Shown piece after piece: positions 21,733 through 31,961 of a stretch of 64,000 nucleotides of DNA. Each line of letters opens with the position of its first letter. Within the stretch, counting starts at the first letter, position 1. The notes beneath the pieces are model-generated. The model was not told the DNA's origin, ran no database searches, and saw only the letters and a list, made by a program, of their open reading frames with translations. Position numbers and translations under genes: made by a program. Source of the DNA: Laburnicola sp. R22_1 (taxonomy: Eukaryota; Ascomycota; Dothideomycetes; Pleosporales; Didymosphaeriaceae); contig JACONQ010000008.1 of the NCBI GenBank assembly GCA_014281115.1, forward strand, positions 744,001 through 808,000, in the 5' to 3' direction.

Positions 21733-22509
21733 ATGTGCAACCTCCAGAACCTCACGTTTACGTGCGGCCACACCCACCTCACCCTCATTTCCACTTGCGC
21801 CTCCACATTCCGCCGCACATCCACGCCCGCAACATCTCCGCCCGACTTCTGCCGCGAAGGCACCCGCATCACCAAGGAAGTCACCGCGAACCGACCCTGC
21901 GCCGCGAATTGTCGCCGTAAAGAGGTGCTCGATGCCATCACGCGCTGCTACAAGGATGCGAAGGAGAAATTGGACGAGGTCTCACAGCGCGTAGAGAAGG
22001 TGGAGGCGAGTCTTGTCCGAGCGACGGAGCGAGGCGGCGTAAAGATGAATTTCGGTAAGTTAGCTCTCAAGGGTTGGGATGCCGGGATCCTGGAGTGCAT
22101 TTGTCGAGAGTCGTTGGGGGAGACGAAGCGTTTGGTTTCCGAGTATGGGGTGGTGAGGGAGGGGGTACGGAGGGAGTTGGAGGATACTTTTGCCGTGGCG
22201 AAGGGATCGGTCAAGGAGGAGCAGCTTGTGATGGTGGATGGGACCAAAGTCGGCATTGTCTCTTTCGATGCGAGTGCGGTGGAGGAGGCGGGCGAGGCTC
22301 TGCGGGCGAAGTTGCACGATTGCGTGTGCGAGGTGGAGAGGAGGGCGTCGGAGGCGTGTTTGGAGAAGCTGGGTTGGGAGCATCCGGTGGAGGATGGGGT
22401 GCAGTGTGCGGTGCTGAAGGAGTTGGGTGGGTGGGAGCGGGGGTTTGTGAGTGGAACCAGGCTGGATAATGCCTTTGTGGGGAGGGAGCCGTATAGTGTG
22501 GAGGGATGA
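21733..22509 (+). CDS. Hypothetical protein with N-terminal Cys/His motif
   Basis: Single exon, 258 aa. The start at 21733 (MCNLQNLTFTCGHTH) is in a CACC-ATG context. The N-terminus has Cys/His spacing (C2, C11, H13, H15, C22, then CREG and CAANCRRK) that suggests a small metal-binding knot, as in many unnamed fungal proteins starting MC...CGH. The middle (CYKDAKEKLDEVSQRVEKVEASLV) is predicted coiled coil. No named domain is recognised. It is intact, with ordinary codon use. Function unknown. Confidence 0.6.
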   Translation: MCNLQNLTFTCGHTHLTLISTCASTFRRTSTPATSPPDFCREGTRITKEVTANRPCAANCRRKEVLDAITRCYKDAKEKLDEVSQRVEKVEASLVRATERGGVKMNFGKLALKGWDAGILECICRESLGETKRLVSEYGVVREGVRRELEDTFAVAKGSVKEEQLVMVDGTKVGIVSFDASAVEEAGEALRAKLHDCVCEVERRASEACLEKLGWEHPVEDGVQCAVLKELGGWERGFVSGTRLDNAFVGREPYSVEG

Positions 22510-22762
22510 GCTGGGCTTCGTGATGGCGAGTTGCTAATGTACAGACCTATGATACTTTGTTAACACTATCTTAGCAATCCTTGGTTACAGCTATTCAGGT
22601 ATTGACAAGAGACAAGCTGCTTACTTTACTTATTCTCATACAGATACAGGACATAAGTGTGAGTACAGTTGGCCTCGGTATTGCTCAGCCTGGGGGAACA
22701 CACAACACAATACCAGCGAGACCCTCACAGCTATTTATACTGCTGGACAAGTCTTGGTCCCG

Positions 22763-24145
22763 CTACTGCTGCACAACCACGGTGCTAGACCGGAGACTGT
22801 CGAAGCTCAGGCCCTTCTTCTTGTTCTTGAATCTAGCCATCCTCGTACAGCGATTACTTCTATAACAGGGATCTCGATGCCAGCGATAACGGCATGGAGC
22901 CCAGGTACGAGGCATAACCGGATCACCCATCTTCTCCATTTTCTCCACAACCTGCGCCACTGTAGTAGTAGTGTGCAGGCTTTCCAACCGCCATAATTGC
23001 TCGCTCCGAAGTAGCCCTATATACGCCAGGCAATGGCTGCTTACCCAACCACAACTACATTCTTCACTGTCGTCGCATCCTGCATCTTCGGTTCCATCGA
23101 GCAGTATATGTTGCAGTTCCGTGCGCATTTGGGTCCTTCCCTCTTCCAGTAGATCTACGAATAGATATTAGCCTTATCCAGTCTTGTAAATATTGACAGT
23201 TGAACACTCACAAAATACTTCCCCAGGAACAAAGTCATCCAGCCTACCTAAGGTAACATCCTCGTCGCCAAGCGGAAGGTAAGACCCCTTATGATTAAGC
23301 ATCATCGCGAGCGGGATAACGCCAAAAGCGCGCGCGTTACGGAGCACATACGCAGCAGCCATAAGATGCCCCAGCTCGACAATCCCCCTCGTAATCTTCG
23401 GATCCAACCACAGCGCCATCACATGCTTCAGCGCAACCGCACAGTCCAGCTTATCCGTCGCAACAGCAACCGCGAGTACCATTCCAGGCTCCAGTGTCTC
23501 AGGCACAGCCTCGTTCCGGAAGTGGATAAGATTGCAAATGACCTCCAAAGCGTCTGCGTTATCCTCCGGCAGCGCGGTTTCTTTGGCTGTGCTCCCGCCC
23601 AGGTCCTGCCCTTCGCTGAAGTGCGGTCCTAACATTGCTTTGAAGAATTTCGAGGCGCTTTTGAGGACAGAGGACGTCACTCTTAACTTTCTTTCTTGCA
23701 GACCAACGGCTAAGATGACGTCGCCGTCTGGGGCGATATCCACCACCACCGAAGGTGAGGGCTCGCTGCTATTCTCTGTTGCTATATTGTGTTCTCCTTC
23801 GGTGGTTGATGCATGGGGGGCTTCGCCGATGGTAATGCACCTGAGGCAGTGATAAATGATTGCGTGATTGTTCTTCAAGTAGTGCTCTATGTCGTGGCCC
23901 AATAACCGTGACCGACAGGACGTCTCGTCGGAAGGTGAGTGGCAGCACTGAAGTCTACCGCCGAATATCGAGGACGTCAATAGATAGTCGAGCTGTATGA
24001 AGACAGCCAGATTGTCGAAACAGATAGTCTCTGTTGAAGCCAAATGAATGAGATAGGACGTACCAGTTTTGGTGGGGCAGTGTAACCATGGATAAATCGC
24101 GCTTGTCAATGCAGTCCAACTACCGTCCCACGCGTATTTTTTCAT
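22763..24145 (-). CDS. BTB/POZ domain protein
   Basis: Two exons, about 24145-23212 and 23154-22763 (intron GTGAGT...CGTAG, phase 1; the join reads PGEVF-Y-LLEEGRTQ) give 441 aa. Residues about 120-215 (VVVDIAPDGDVILAVG, VLKSASKFFKAMLG) are a BTB/POZ fold, a dimerisation module often linking to Cullin-3 ligases. The C-terminal part is Cys-rich (CDDSEECSCGW), as in fungal BTB proteins that keep a Cys pair in this region. The first ~100 residues resemble nothing and abut an AT-rich island, so the true start may be internal or on an unseen exon. Function unknown. Confidence 0.65.
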
Positions 24146-24782
24146 TCATTCATATCCGTTTATAGTTGACCTAACCTTTTACAAATTATAGGACTTAATA
24201 GTAAGTACAACTAAAGTTTAATAGCTAAAGTATATATAAAAAAGGCGTAATTAGGATTAGCTATAGTAGGGAGCTAAAGTATAATATAATAATTATAAAA
24301 AGTAATTATATAACAGCAAACTATAGGATAGCTCACCTTTTTTACGTTCTTTTTAATTACTAAGCAGGGGGCTCTGCATTTTTTGGTATGTTATTTGAGA
24401 TGAAAGCCTTTGTCGTCCTACCCCTAGGTAGATTTAATTAACGCCACATAGGATAGTAACTTTAGAGTTACTATTCGACTACAGAACTTTAAAGGGCGAC
24501 AAAAATAGCTAGAGAATTACTGTGGGCAATAAATGGCCCTTTGTGCCACTTAAGATCTGTACCTCAATCCTCGAAACCGAACAGCCGCGCATCTATAGGT
24601 CAGGTTATCATAAAGTGCCCTAAGAGCATTCATCGATTGTATTTAAAAGTATTTCTATAGTGCCGTGGCGCCTACGGATTACAACACAATAACCTAATAA
24701 ACCCCGGTAATAGTACACTTCCCACGCCTATCGCTAAAGATTCGACAATGATGCGTAGTGGCCAAACTCCCTTCGATCCTAA
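24146..24782. other. AT-rich, RIP-like island and intergenic DNA
   Basis: About 24150-24500 is TA-rich with composition like the relics at 1-3900, for example runs of TAATAGCTAAAGTATA type. It probably is an old repeat fragment too degraded to classify. The remainder is ordinary intergenic sequence with no gene. Confidence 0.5.
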
Positions 24783-26077
24783 CTAGAGCGTGATCTCTTG
24801 AAAGCTAGCCTTGTCGTCGTCCTCGTCCTCCACCGTAGCCGGCGGTGGCTTTCCTCTCGCAGGTAGATTTGCCTCTACCGCTTTCTCGTGCGCGTTGCTC
24901 GAATCCGGCCACTTTTCGTCGTCACGGCCCTCTTCTGACTCGTCCACGGCGGACTTAACATCTTCGGTTCTCACTTTCTGTTCCTCGGTTTGTACTTTCG
25001 GTTCTGTTGAGACCGAGGCCTCGCGCGTCTCATTGTCGTGGTCTTTAGGGGGCGGTGGAGGAGGTGCTGCGTGATCATCATCTGGCTCGTGTGTTGGTCT
25101 CTCAGGGGTGGGCGGTGTGACTTCAGTTCTCGGGCTAGTGAGAGGAGGACTCCGCACTTGTGGTTGCGGCGATTGCTGTCCGGTTCCGGGTGTGCCAACT
25201 TGGCGCAATCGCGGGTCCGCGTTCAGGTAGTAGCCTCGGACACCCACTAGTCTGCCTTCTCGTTCACAGCCCTTGACCCAGTCTGGAACTACCACGGGGA
25301 TGTTGTTCTCCACTGCCTTTTCCCATGCTGGCCCCCTCCCTTCTGTGCACACAAAATGGGTGGTGTCAATCCGAACAGTATCCGTAATCCTGGCGCCAAT
25401 TTGTTCCACGGTCCTCTGTAGAGACTCCCGGAGCGCAGCGGGCATATGGCCAGGCGTGATGGTGATGCCGGATAGGTCTGTCATCTTGTGCGTCTGCACC
25501 GTGAGCTTCTCGCTGCTGAAGGTGCCGGCGCTCGTCCGCAGCACCAGGTGGAAGGTGTATTCGGTGTCGACGGCCAGACCGCTAAGCTTGGTGCTGTGCA
25601 CCTCGGTCGGCTTGGGTATCGTGCCTGCCTTGCTGCCATTGCGGTACAGCGTCAGGCTGCGGAGCTCGGCCGTCGCAATGTCGATGGGGTCCCACTCGAG
25701 GACGACCGATGTCTGGGTGGCATTGCGACAGCGGAGGACGGGCGGCGACGGCGTGCGCCGGCCAAAGGTGCGGAGGATGGTGGACTGGAGTGAGTGGAAC
25801 GCGGCGGCCGATTCCGACTCCTTCTCGGCGTTGCGGGCGACGGTGATGTCGACGATGCTGCCCGAGGCGATGTCGGGCGGGAGGAGGATGGAGGGGAATT
25901 CGATCTGTGCCTGCGTGAGCAACTGTTGCAGTACGGTGATGCGCTTGCCTGTGCGAAGAGGACAGGCAGTTGCGCGGGCAGCGGGCAGCGGGCAGCGGAG
26001 CGTACGAGGCGTTTGTCTTCGGTGAGCAGCACGGCAACGCCCGCGTCGACCTTGCCGACGGTGAGGGAGACGAGCAT
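24783..26077 (-). CDS. CHS5: Chs5 homologue (exomer component; FN3 and BRCT)
   Basis: Exons 26077-26006 and 25904-24783 (intron 25905-26005, GTACGC...GCACAG, phase 0) give 397 aa. The N-terminus MLVSLTVGKVDAGVAVLLTE joins at the splice to IEFPSILLPPDI, the conserved Chs5 dimerisation region. A fibronectin-III domain follows (VLRCRNATQTSVVLEWDP through TFSSEKLTVQTH), then a BRCT domain (residues about 195-280, WEKAVENNIPVVVPDWVKGC). The tail is acidic, Pro/Glu-rich and disordered. In yeast, Chs5 with ChAPs forms exomer, an Arf1-bound trans-Golgi adaptor for Chs3, Fus1 and Pin2. The ORF frame upstream of the intron is spurious. Skt5 and Pin2-like genes are nearby. Confidence 0.9.
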
Positions 26078-26638
26078 GGCGGGATGGCGGGTGAGCGTGG
26101 AGCGAGGGCTGGAGTCTGGCTGGACTGTGTGCGGGTGTGGGATATACACAAGCATATGCCATATGCCATATTATGGGGAGCGGGTCGCGCTAGTCCACGT
26201 GACGCAAACACCTCCTAAGCGCACTCTGGATCTTGAGGGAGTTCACCTTCCCTGGGAGCCCGCGTCTCTTTTGTCGAGCATTCGTTGCAAGTCTTCATCG
26301 TTGGCAAAGAGAGCAGGTTGCTACCTTGGACCACTTCCTCCTCAGCATAGGAAAGCTTAAGATCAACCCGCTTTGATTTCATTCGTCGACAACTATATAT
26401 CCGCATGTGGCTGAATATAGCACAAGGTTGCTAGGGCTCCACTTCATCTAGGTAAATGAGGTACAATGGAATCTCCATATACCTCCAGTGTTCCTGCATT
26501 TGAGCTGGTCGGTTCGCACTTTCTTTGCCTCAGAACTTTCTCGTTCTTTTCCACAGGTGCGGACCGCTCACTCTGCATGTTTCGAACAGTCAATTTTATT
26601 GTCGAATGCCCTTGTAACCTCTTCCGCACGAGAAGACC
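26078..26638. other. Divergent intergenic region (Chs5 / alpha-galactosidase)
   Basis: Shared promoter region of two divergent genes. No further gene is recognised. Confidence 0.5.
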
Positions 26639-27976
26639 ATGATGTTTTGGTCACTCGTCGCAGCCTTCTGCGCAATCAGCGTCGTACAGGCGCAGGTATT
26701 TGTGAACTCGACGTCTGCAGTGCCGACTCCTACACCTTCTCCACAACCAACGCCTTGGAACGTAACACACTACGGCGGTGAGGTTAACATCACCAACAAC
26801 CTCGCGCTTACACCGCCAATGGGTTGGAGCTCATGGAACAATTACGGTGCCGACATCAACGAAACGGTAGTACGCAACACAATTGACGCGATGGAGCGAC
26901 AGGTTCTCAAAGACGCCGGCTATACATATATCAACATCGATGACGGGTGGCAGCGCTACAAAGGTTCCCGAGACGAATACCCACTTGAATACGACCCTGT
27001 AAAATTCCCCAATGGCATCAAAGCCGTGGCCGACTATGCGCACTCAAAGGGCTTCAAGCTCGGCATCTACAGCGGCCCCGGTCTTGACACTTGCGCTGGA
27101 TACACGGGCTCGCAAAACCATGCCGCTGAGGATGCTAAGCTCTTCGCATCATGGGGCGTCGACCATTTGAAATACGACGCCTGCTGCTCGCACGTCGACG
27201 AGCCGCAAGCGGTAGTCCAGCAAGTCATGCTCGACATGAGCACCGCGCTAATCGCGACCAACCGTCCCATCGTCTTCCACGCCTGCCACTGCGGATGGAC
27301 AAACGTGTGGGAGTGGGCCGCCGAAGCAGGCGCAAATCAGTGGCGCATTGGTCAAGATATCTCCGACGACTTCAATTATCCGGGGAACCGCGAGAAGTAC
27401 TACTTCGACGTGCTCGACATGCTGGATCGCGGCAACGAGGTCGCGCACTATACCGGCCCCGGTCACTGGAATGACTACGACATGTTGATCGTGGGCCTCA
27501 ATGGCGAAAGCAAGCAACTCGTCGGCACCGGTCTGTCTGACCTTGAATACCGCACGCACTTCTCCCTTTGGGCCCTTGCTGCTTCGCCCCTGCTCATCGG
27601 CGCAAATGTTACCAAACTCTCCGCCTATGACCTCGCTACCCTGACGAATAAAGAAGTCATCGCCGCGAACCAAGATCCTCTCGGGCAACCATTACTTCGG
27701 CAATGGTCGTCGCCAGACAACAAGACGCAGATTTATGCCAAGGGCATGCAGGACGAGAGTTTGGTCATTGCGCTACTAAACCGTGGGACTGAGACGGCGA
27801 GTATCACTGTGGATATGAGGGCGCATTTGACGGTGGGATGGGATGTGTATAAAATGAGAGATTTGTGGAAGGGGGTGGATAAAGGGCCATATGATATACC
27901 GTTTACCACGGAGGTGCAGGCGCATGAGGCAAAAGTTTACCGGGTATGGAAAGTTGCGTGTACGGTCGGTTGCTGA
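26639..27976 (+). CDS. Alpha-galactosidase, glycoside hydrolase family 27
   Basis: Single exon, 445 aa. A signal peptide (MMFWSLVAAFCAISVVQA) is followed by a short Pro/Thr-rich linker and the GH27 barrel: TPPMGWSSWNNYG at the start of strand 1, YINIDDGWQ, and KYDACC with the nucleophile Asp180. The general acid/base is Asp240 in RIGQDISDDF. A C-terminal beta-sandwich (about residues 340-440) follows. It removes terminal alpha-1,6-galactose from raffinose-type oligosaccharides and galactomannans of plant material, acting outside the cell. An ATG precedes MFW directly (MM), so the exact start is ambiguous by one residue. Several N-glycosylation sequons (NSTS, NVT, NIT, NET). Confidence 0.95.
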   Translation: MMFWSLVAAFCAISVVQAQVFVNSTSAVPTPTPSPQPTPWNVTHYGGEVNITNNLALTPPMGWSSWNNYGADINETVVRNTIDAMERQVLKDAGYTYINIDDGWQRYKGSRDEYPLEYDPVKFPNGIKAVADYAHSKGFKLGIYSGPGLDTCAGYTGSQNHAAEDAKLFASWGVDHLKYDACCSHVDEPQAVVQQVMLDMSTALIATNRPIVFHACHCGWTNVWEWAAEAGANQWRIGQDISDDFNYPGNREKYYFDVLDMLDRGNEVAHYTGPGHWNDYDMLIVGLNGESKQLVGTGLSDLEYRTHFSLWALAASPLLIGANVTKLSAYDLATLTNKEVIAANQDPLGQPLLRQWSSPDNKTQIYAKGMQDESLVIALLNRGTETASITVDMRAHLTVGWDVYKMRDLWKGVDKGPYDIPFTTEVQAHEAKVYRVWKVACTVGC

Positions 27977-28183
27977 CAATGAACCTCGTGAGCGAAGACG
28001 GAGAATTGCGCAAGGTAGAATACCACCATTAGGAAAGCATCCTAAGTTATATCCGTTTCGCAATAAATATACACAGGGTCTACACGTCGTTTCTCGTGGC
28101 CTTGTAATGTTTAAGTTGTCTAGACAATTCTAGACAATTTTAATGGGATACCTTGAGATTGGTTGGTCGATGAAACATACTCC

Positions 28184-29428
28184 TCATTTCACAAAGGTGT
28201 TCACCGGCAACCGATATATGTCGATGGTCCAATACGGACGCCTCGTTCCCTCCCACTGCTTGCTTCCATGCAGGCCAGCAGGGACCTTCATGTCCTCCCA
28301 CGTGGTATCAAAACCTGCCTCATGGAGATCAATCTCGGCGACCTATCTCACGTTAGTGATGTCACCCATTCGGAACACCTGACTATAACTCACCTTCGTA
28401 TATACGTCATAGCAGATCTGTCTATCTGCCCCCAGACCATTGTACCACCCAAATTTGCCATTTGGAGCCAGTAGCTGAATGACGTACTCGGAAAAGAACT
28501 CCTTCAGCGCCGCGTAGTCTTCGGCAAAAGTGTCGTAGTAAATTGCATCCAACACAACACACTGTTCCACCAGCTTCGGCAAGATGTCCTGCCATCGTCC
28601 CTCGTGAATGATGACATTTGGCTTGTCGTACCATCCTTGCTCCCGTAAGCGCTGATGCACCTGCGGATGACCCTCGATAATGTGATGCTCTGCCGGATCG
28701 TGGGTCTGAATGGCAGTATCGACGATCCCCATCCCGTGCCCCACATTCATGACCTTCAGTCCAGCCTTCGGAATCAATGTCTCAGCATGGCGTTGCATGA
28801 TCTCCGTCTCCCAATCCATCATAACCGCGTTGTCGCTTTCGTCTAGCAAGATACCGGGCTTGTACCGCAGCTGACTCTTCAAGTACGCTCTATTGTCCCT
28901 CGACACATCATCTAACACTTGCTCTTCCACTGCTTCCTCGATCGCCTGCGCTTGCTCCTCGGACACTTTCTGCTTCTTTGTAGCGGGTTGATCGTCGAGC
29001 ACTTCGTCCTCCTCTTCCACGTCATCATCATCGCCACCAAGCCCGAGGGCCTCCATTTTGGAGAATAGAAGTTCGGCCCGAATGCCTGCTTCCACCACGA
29101 TTTCGTATATTTTGCTCTGGCCAAGGCGAAGGGCGATGCACCCTGGCGTCTCATCCTCCTTGTTCAAATCATTCCAGATGGCGCCATTCTGTAGCAAGAG
29201 ATGAACTGTCTCGACCGCATCATCCCCTGCCTCTTTCCCATCCTTTGCTTCTCCGCAAGAGAGGATAGCCGCATGGAGGGGCGAAGTTGCGGTTGTTGCT
29301 GTGGGGTCCTGGACGTTTGCCGAGCCTTCTTTGAGGAGAATATTTAGAGCTGGGAGATCATGGCGCTCGGCGGCAGAGATGATGCGCTTGGCGAGGAGGA
29401 CGTCTTCTTCTGATGTTTGATCGGCCAT
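28184..29428 (-). CDS. RMT2: Rmt2-type arginine N-delta methyltransferase with ankyrin repeats
   Basis: Exons 29428-28394 and 28342-28184 (intron 28343-28393, GTGAGT...GATAG, phase 0) give 397 aa. The N-terminal part has ankyrin repeats (residues about 20-110, LHAAILS, ETVHLLLQNGA). The methyltransferase domain follows: the SAM-binding loop VMNVGHGMGIVD, the DE-type segment HHIIEGHPQVHQRL, and the aromatic end DAIYYDTFAEDY. The last exon reads VAEIDLHEAGFD ... YWTIDIYRLPV, the family's usual C-terminus. Yeast Rmt2 methylates the delta nitrogen of Arg66 in ribosomal protein L12; the same is inferred here. It is predicted cytosolic or nuclear. Confidence 0.93.
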
Positions 29429-29838
29429 GTTTCAATTGTTTATTTTGGTGGCTTGTTGAGTCACTCTGGAGTTTTCGTGTGGGGTAGGAAATATTTTTGC
29501 AGGGATTTCGATAAGATAAGCGAGGCTAGTGTTCACGGCTTCTACTAGGTTGGGCATAGTCTTGAAACAAAGCGAGCCCTTATTTCTAGGAAATGATGTC
29601 ACTATTTTATCGTTTTGAGACAATCACGGGCTATGATATCGGGTCCCTAGAGTCCTGGATAGTGTACCAATTACTCCATTGACATTTCGAGTCTGTGCAG
29701 TACTATAAGTACTCATTCCGGGCTCCGCATCACTAAACTATATGAAATGGTGATTCAGATCGGCTCACACATAATCCATGGATTTCTCAGTCTCTAAAAT
29801 CCGTCCAACCGAGCACTACCATTTGTACAACTTCCCAC
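29429..29838. other. Intergenic region
   Basis: Rmt2 promoter and 3' flank of the NmrA-like gene. Nothing else recognised. Confidence 0.5.
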
Positions 29839-30889
29839 TCAGACCAGGTTACCACTCAAAGCAGTCTTGACCGACTCCTCAAAGTCCTCCTTCTGCAGTC
29901 CTAGCTTCCCATTCCACTGTGCTGCAAGCGTCGAGATATCACTCAAGCCTTCTTTACCAGAAATAGCCGCCTGAATCAGCTCACCAATTCCTGAAAAGTC
30001 ATTTTGTTCGAGTTTCTTGAAGCCGGACTCTCGCACGCTCTGAGCTGTCACATTCTTGACAGTCCATTTCTCGCTTGTGACCTTCTCTGCAACAGCTAGA
30101 ATGTCTCTCTGCGTCGTATCAAATGACGACACGTACACCAACTGATTCTTCATCGTCTCGGTGTTCTCTAGAATCTTGACCACCGTTTGCCCGACCTTGC
30201 GAAGATTAGTAGCCGAGAATAGAGCCGTCCCGTCATCGATAAGTGTTGCCGTTTTGGTAGAAGCATCGAGTCCAAGAAAGCCAACTTTGAGACCCCAGTC
30301 TATGAAGATTACGAGTCAGCAACTTCCCAACCACTTCGAACATTTGAACATGCATGCTTACCAAAAAATGGCCCACAGATGACACTGTTCCAGCCGATCT
30401 CATTCTGCTTGCTCTTTAGGTAATTCTGAATAGCAACCTTGTCGCCGAAAGCTGGGACCGCCTCCAAAACACGTGGATCGGCAGTGTTGCTGCCGAACTC
30501 AGAGGGAATGTAGTGTTTCACGCCTGCAGCAACGGCAGCATCGATGAGCTTGGTCTGCGCGGCGAGGCTAGCTGAAGCGATGGTCGAGACAATCGCATCT
30601 TGGCCTTTGAAAGCAGCAGTGAGGGAGTCGATGGAGTCGTAGTCGGCGCGCACCACCCTGACACCAGAGGGGAAGGTGCTCTTCGAATCTTGGCGGCTGA
30701 GAACTGTAACATCGAATGAAGATGATTTCAATAGTGCGTCCAAGATTGAAGGTCCGACGTTTCCGCCGGCCTGTTAAGTTTAGCGCTAGATTTGATTTGG
30801 CGTTCGTGTGGGAGGAGCATGCGAATGCAAGGTGATGTGGGGTAGTAGTTCGTACTTACCCCAATGAGCATAACATTTTTGATAGACAT
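29839..30889 (-). CDS. NmrA-like / isoflavone-reductase-like NAD(P)-binding protein
   Basis: Three exons, 30889-30860, 30770-30362 and 30299-29839, give 299 aa; all introns are GT-AG with fitting phases. The nucleotide-binding loop LIGAGGNVG is completed across the first splice. Then come an Asp/Arg-rich beta strand (VTVLSRQDSKSTFPSGVRVVRADY), DAIVSTIASASLAAQTKLIDAA, and the HYIPSEFGSN segment typical of the NmrA/PCBER atypical short-chain dehydrogenases. Members are secondary-metabolism reductases or NADP-sensing regulators. The substrate is unknown, and no biosynthetic cluster is visible around it. Cytosolic, no signal peptide. Confidence 0.88.
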
Positions 30890-31961
30890 GTTGAACACTG
30901 TGAAGACTCGAAAGCTACTTAAAAGACGAAAGAGAAGTAGTAGTAGTAGTTAGCGATGTAGAAGGGTCTGGAAGTGGATGTTGGTGTCCTGTTGGAGAAG
31001 ACTTATAGGTAAGGTTTTATACGCCATGAAGATAGGCGTCATCAAGTCGCGGCGTTACGCAATCGCGGAAATGCCCCACAACACATGGGCATCTACAACC
31101 TCTCGTGAACCCGGTAGAGCAATGCTGAGAAATGATGCTGAGAAATACCTAGGTATCTCTCTGCAGCCTGCGCAAGCTAGCTGGCGGTCTCATGTTGGTT
31201 AATATGATGCAAGCCCAAAATGGCCGATGACAGGGTTAAATGCTTCAGTCAATTTGTAAGTCGCAAACCTTGACTTCAATGAATTGACTACCTTATGTTC
31301 ATGTGGTAGAATGTTCGAGACGAGCCTTACTAAATTGGGTTACTATCTTCGGGTGACAAGAGGATTGTCCGTCACGTAATCCGTACGCATCTATTGCTCG
31401 GTTCGCTGCATTGAACATCGGGACGGAACCAATTCCATACCACACTTTTCCTCAACGTTGCCGTACTCATGCTTATTATTTCCAATCCTTAGGACCATTA
31501 GCGGCACTCTGCCTTTTTACCACCCGCTTATCTGAACCGACTACGTCTAATTTACTGCTAAAGAGGTTGGTGTTCATGTGTGGGACTCGATACGTAGGAT
31601 CTACGTTACCACTTGTGAACTTCGATGGCTAGATTATGCCTCTCTCCAGGCCTCAAAGCACCAATCAGCTACAGACAAAAGTCGTCCTGTCGCAATGCCC
31701 TCATCCGACGGCTCCCACATCTCCCACGGCTTCCGCGCTAAGGGCAAGACTGATACTGCACATGTGTAGTCGGATCAAAGTTTGGGACATATGTCTTTGG
31801 GAACATTATTGATTGATTGAAGGTTGAAGGTACAGGGCTTCTGCGCTCTTCAGATGTTACCTTGCCGTTAATAAGCAGTAATGCTCCAGGCCTCTATGGG
31901 ATGCAAGTGTTGAGCACTTGAGGACATTTACCGTGAAAGCGGTTTACTATTTCCGGTTGGT
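30890..31961. other. Intergenic region
   Basis: About 1.1 kb. Only short frames are seen (30978-31202, 31411-31632), none with recognisable features. Includes the promoter of the NmrA-like gene. Confidence 0.5.

Noticed and set aside
29839..30889. Secondary-metabolism cluster around the NmrA-like gene
   Set aside because: No synthase, P450 or transporter neighbours are present.
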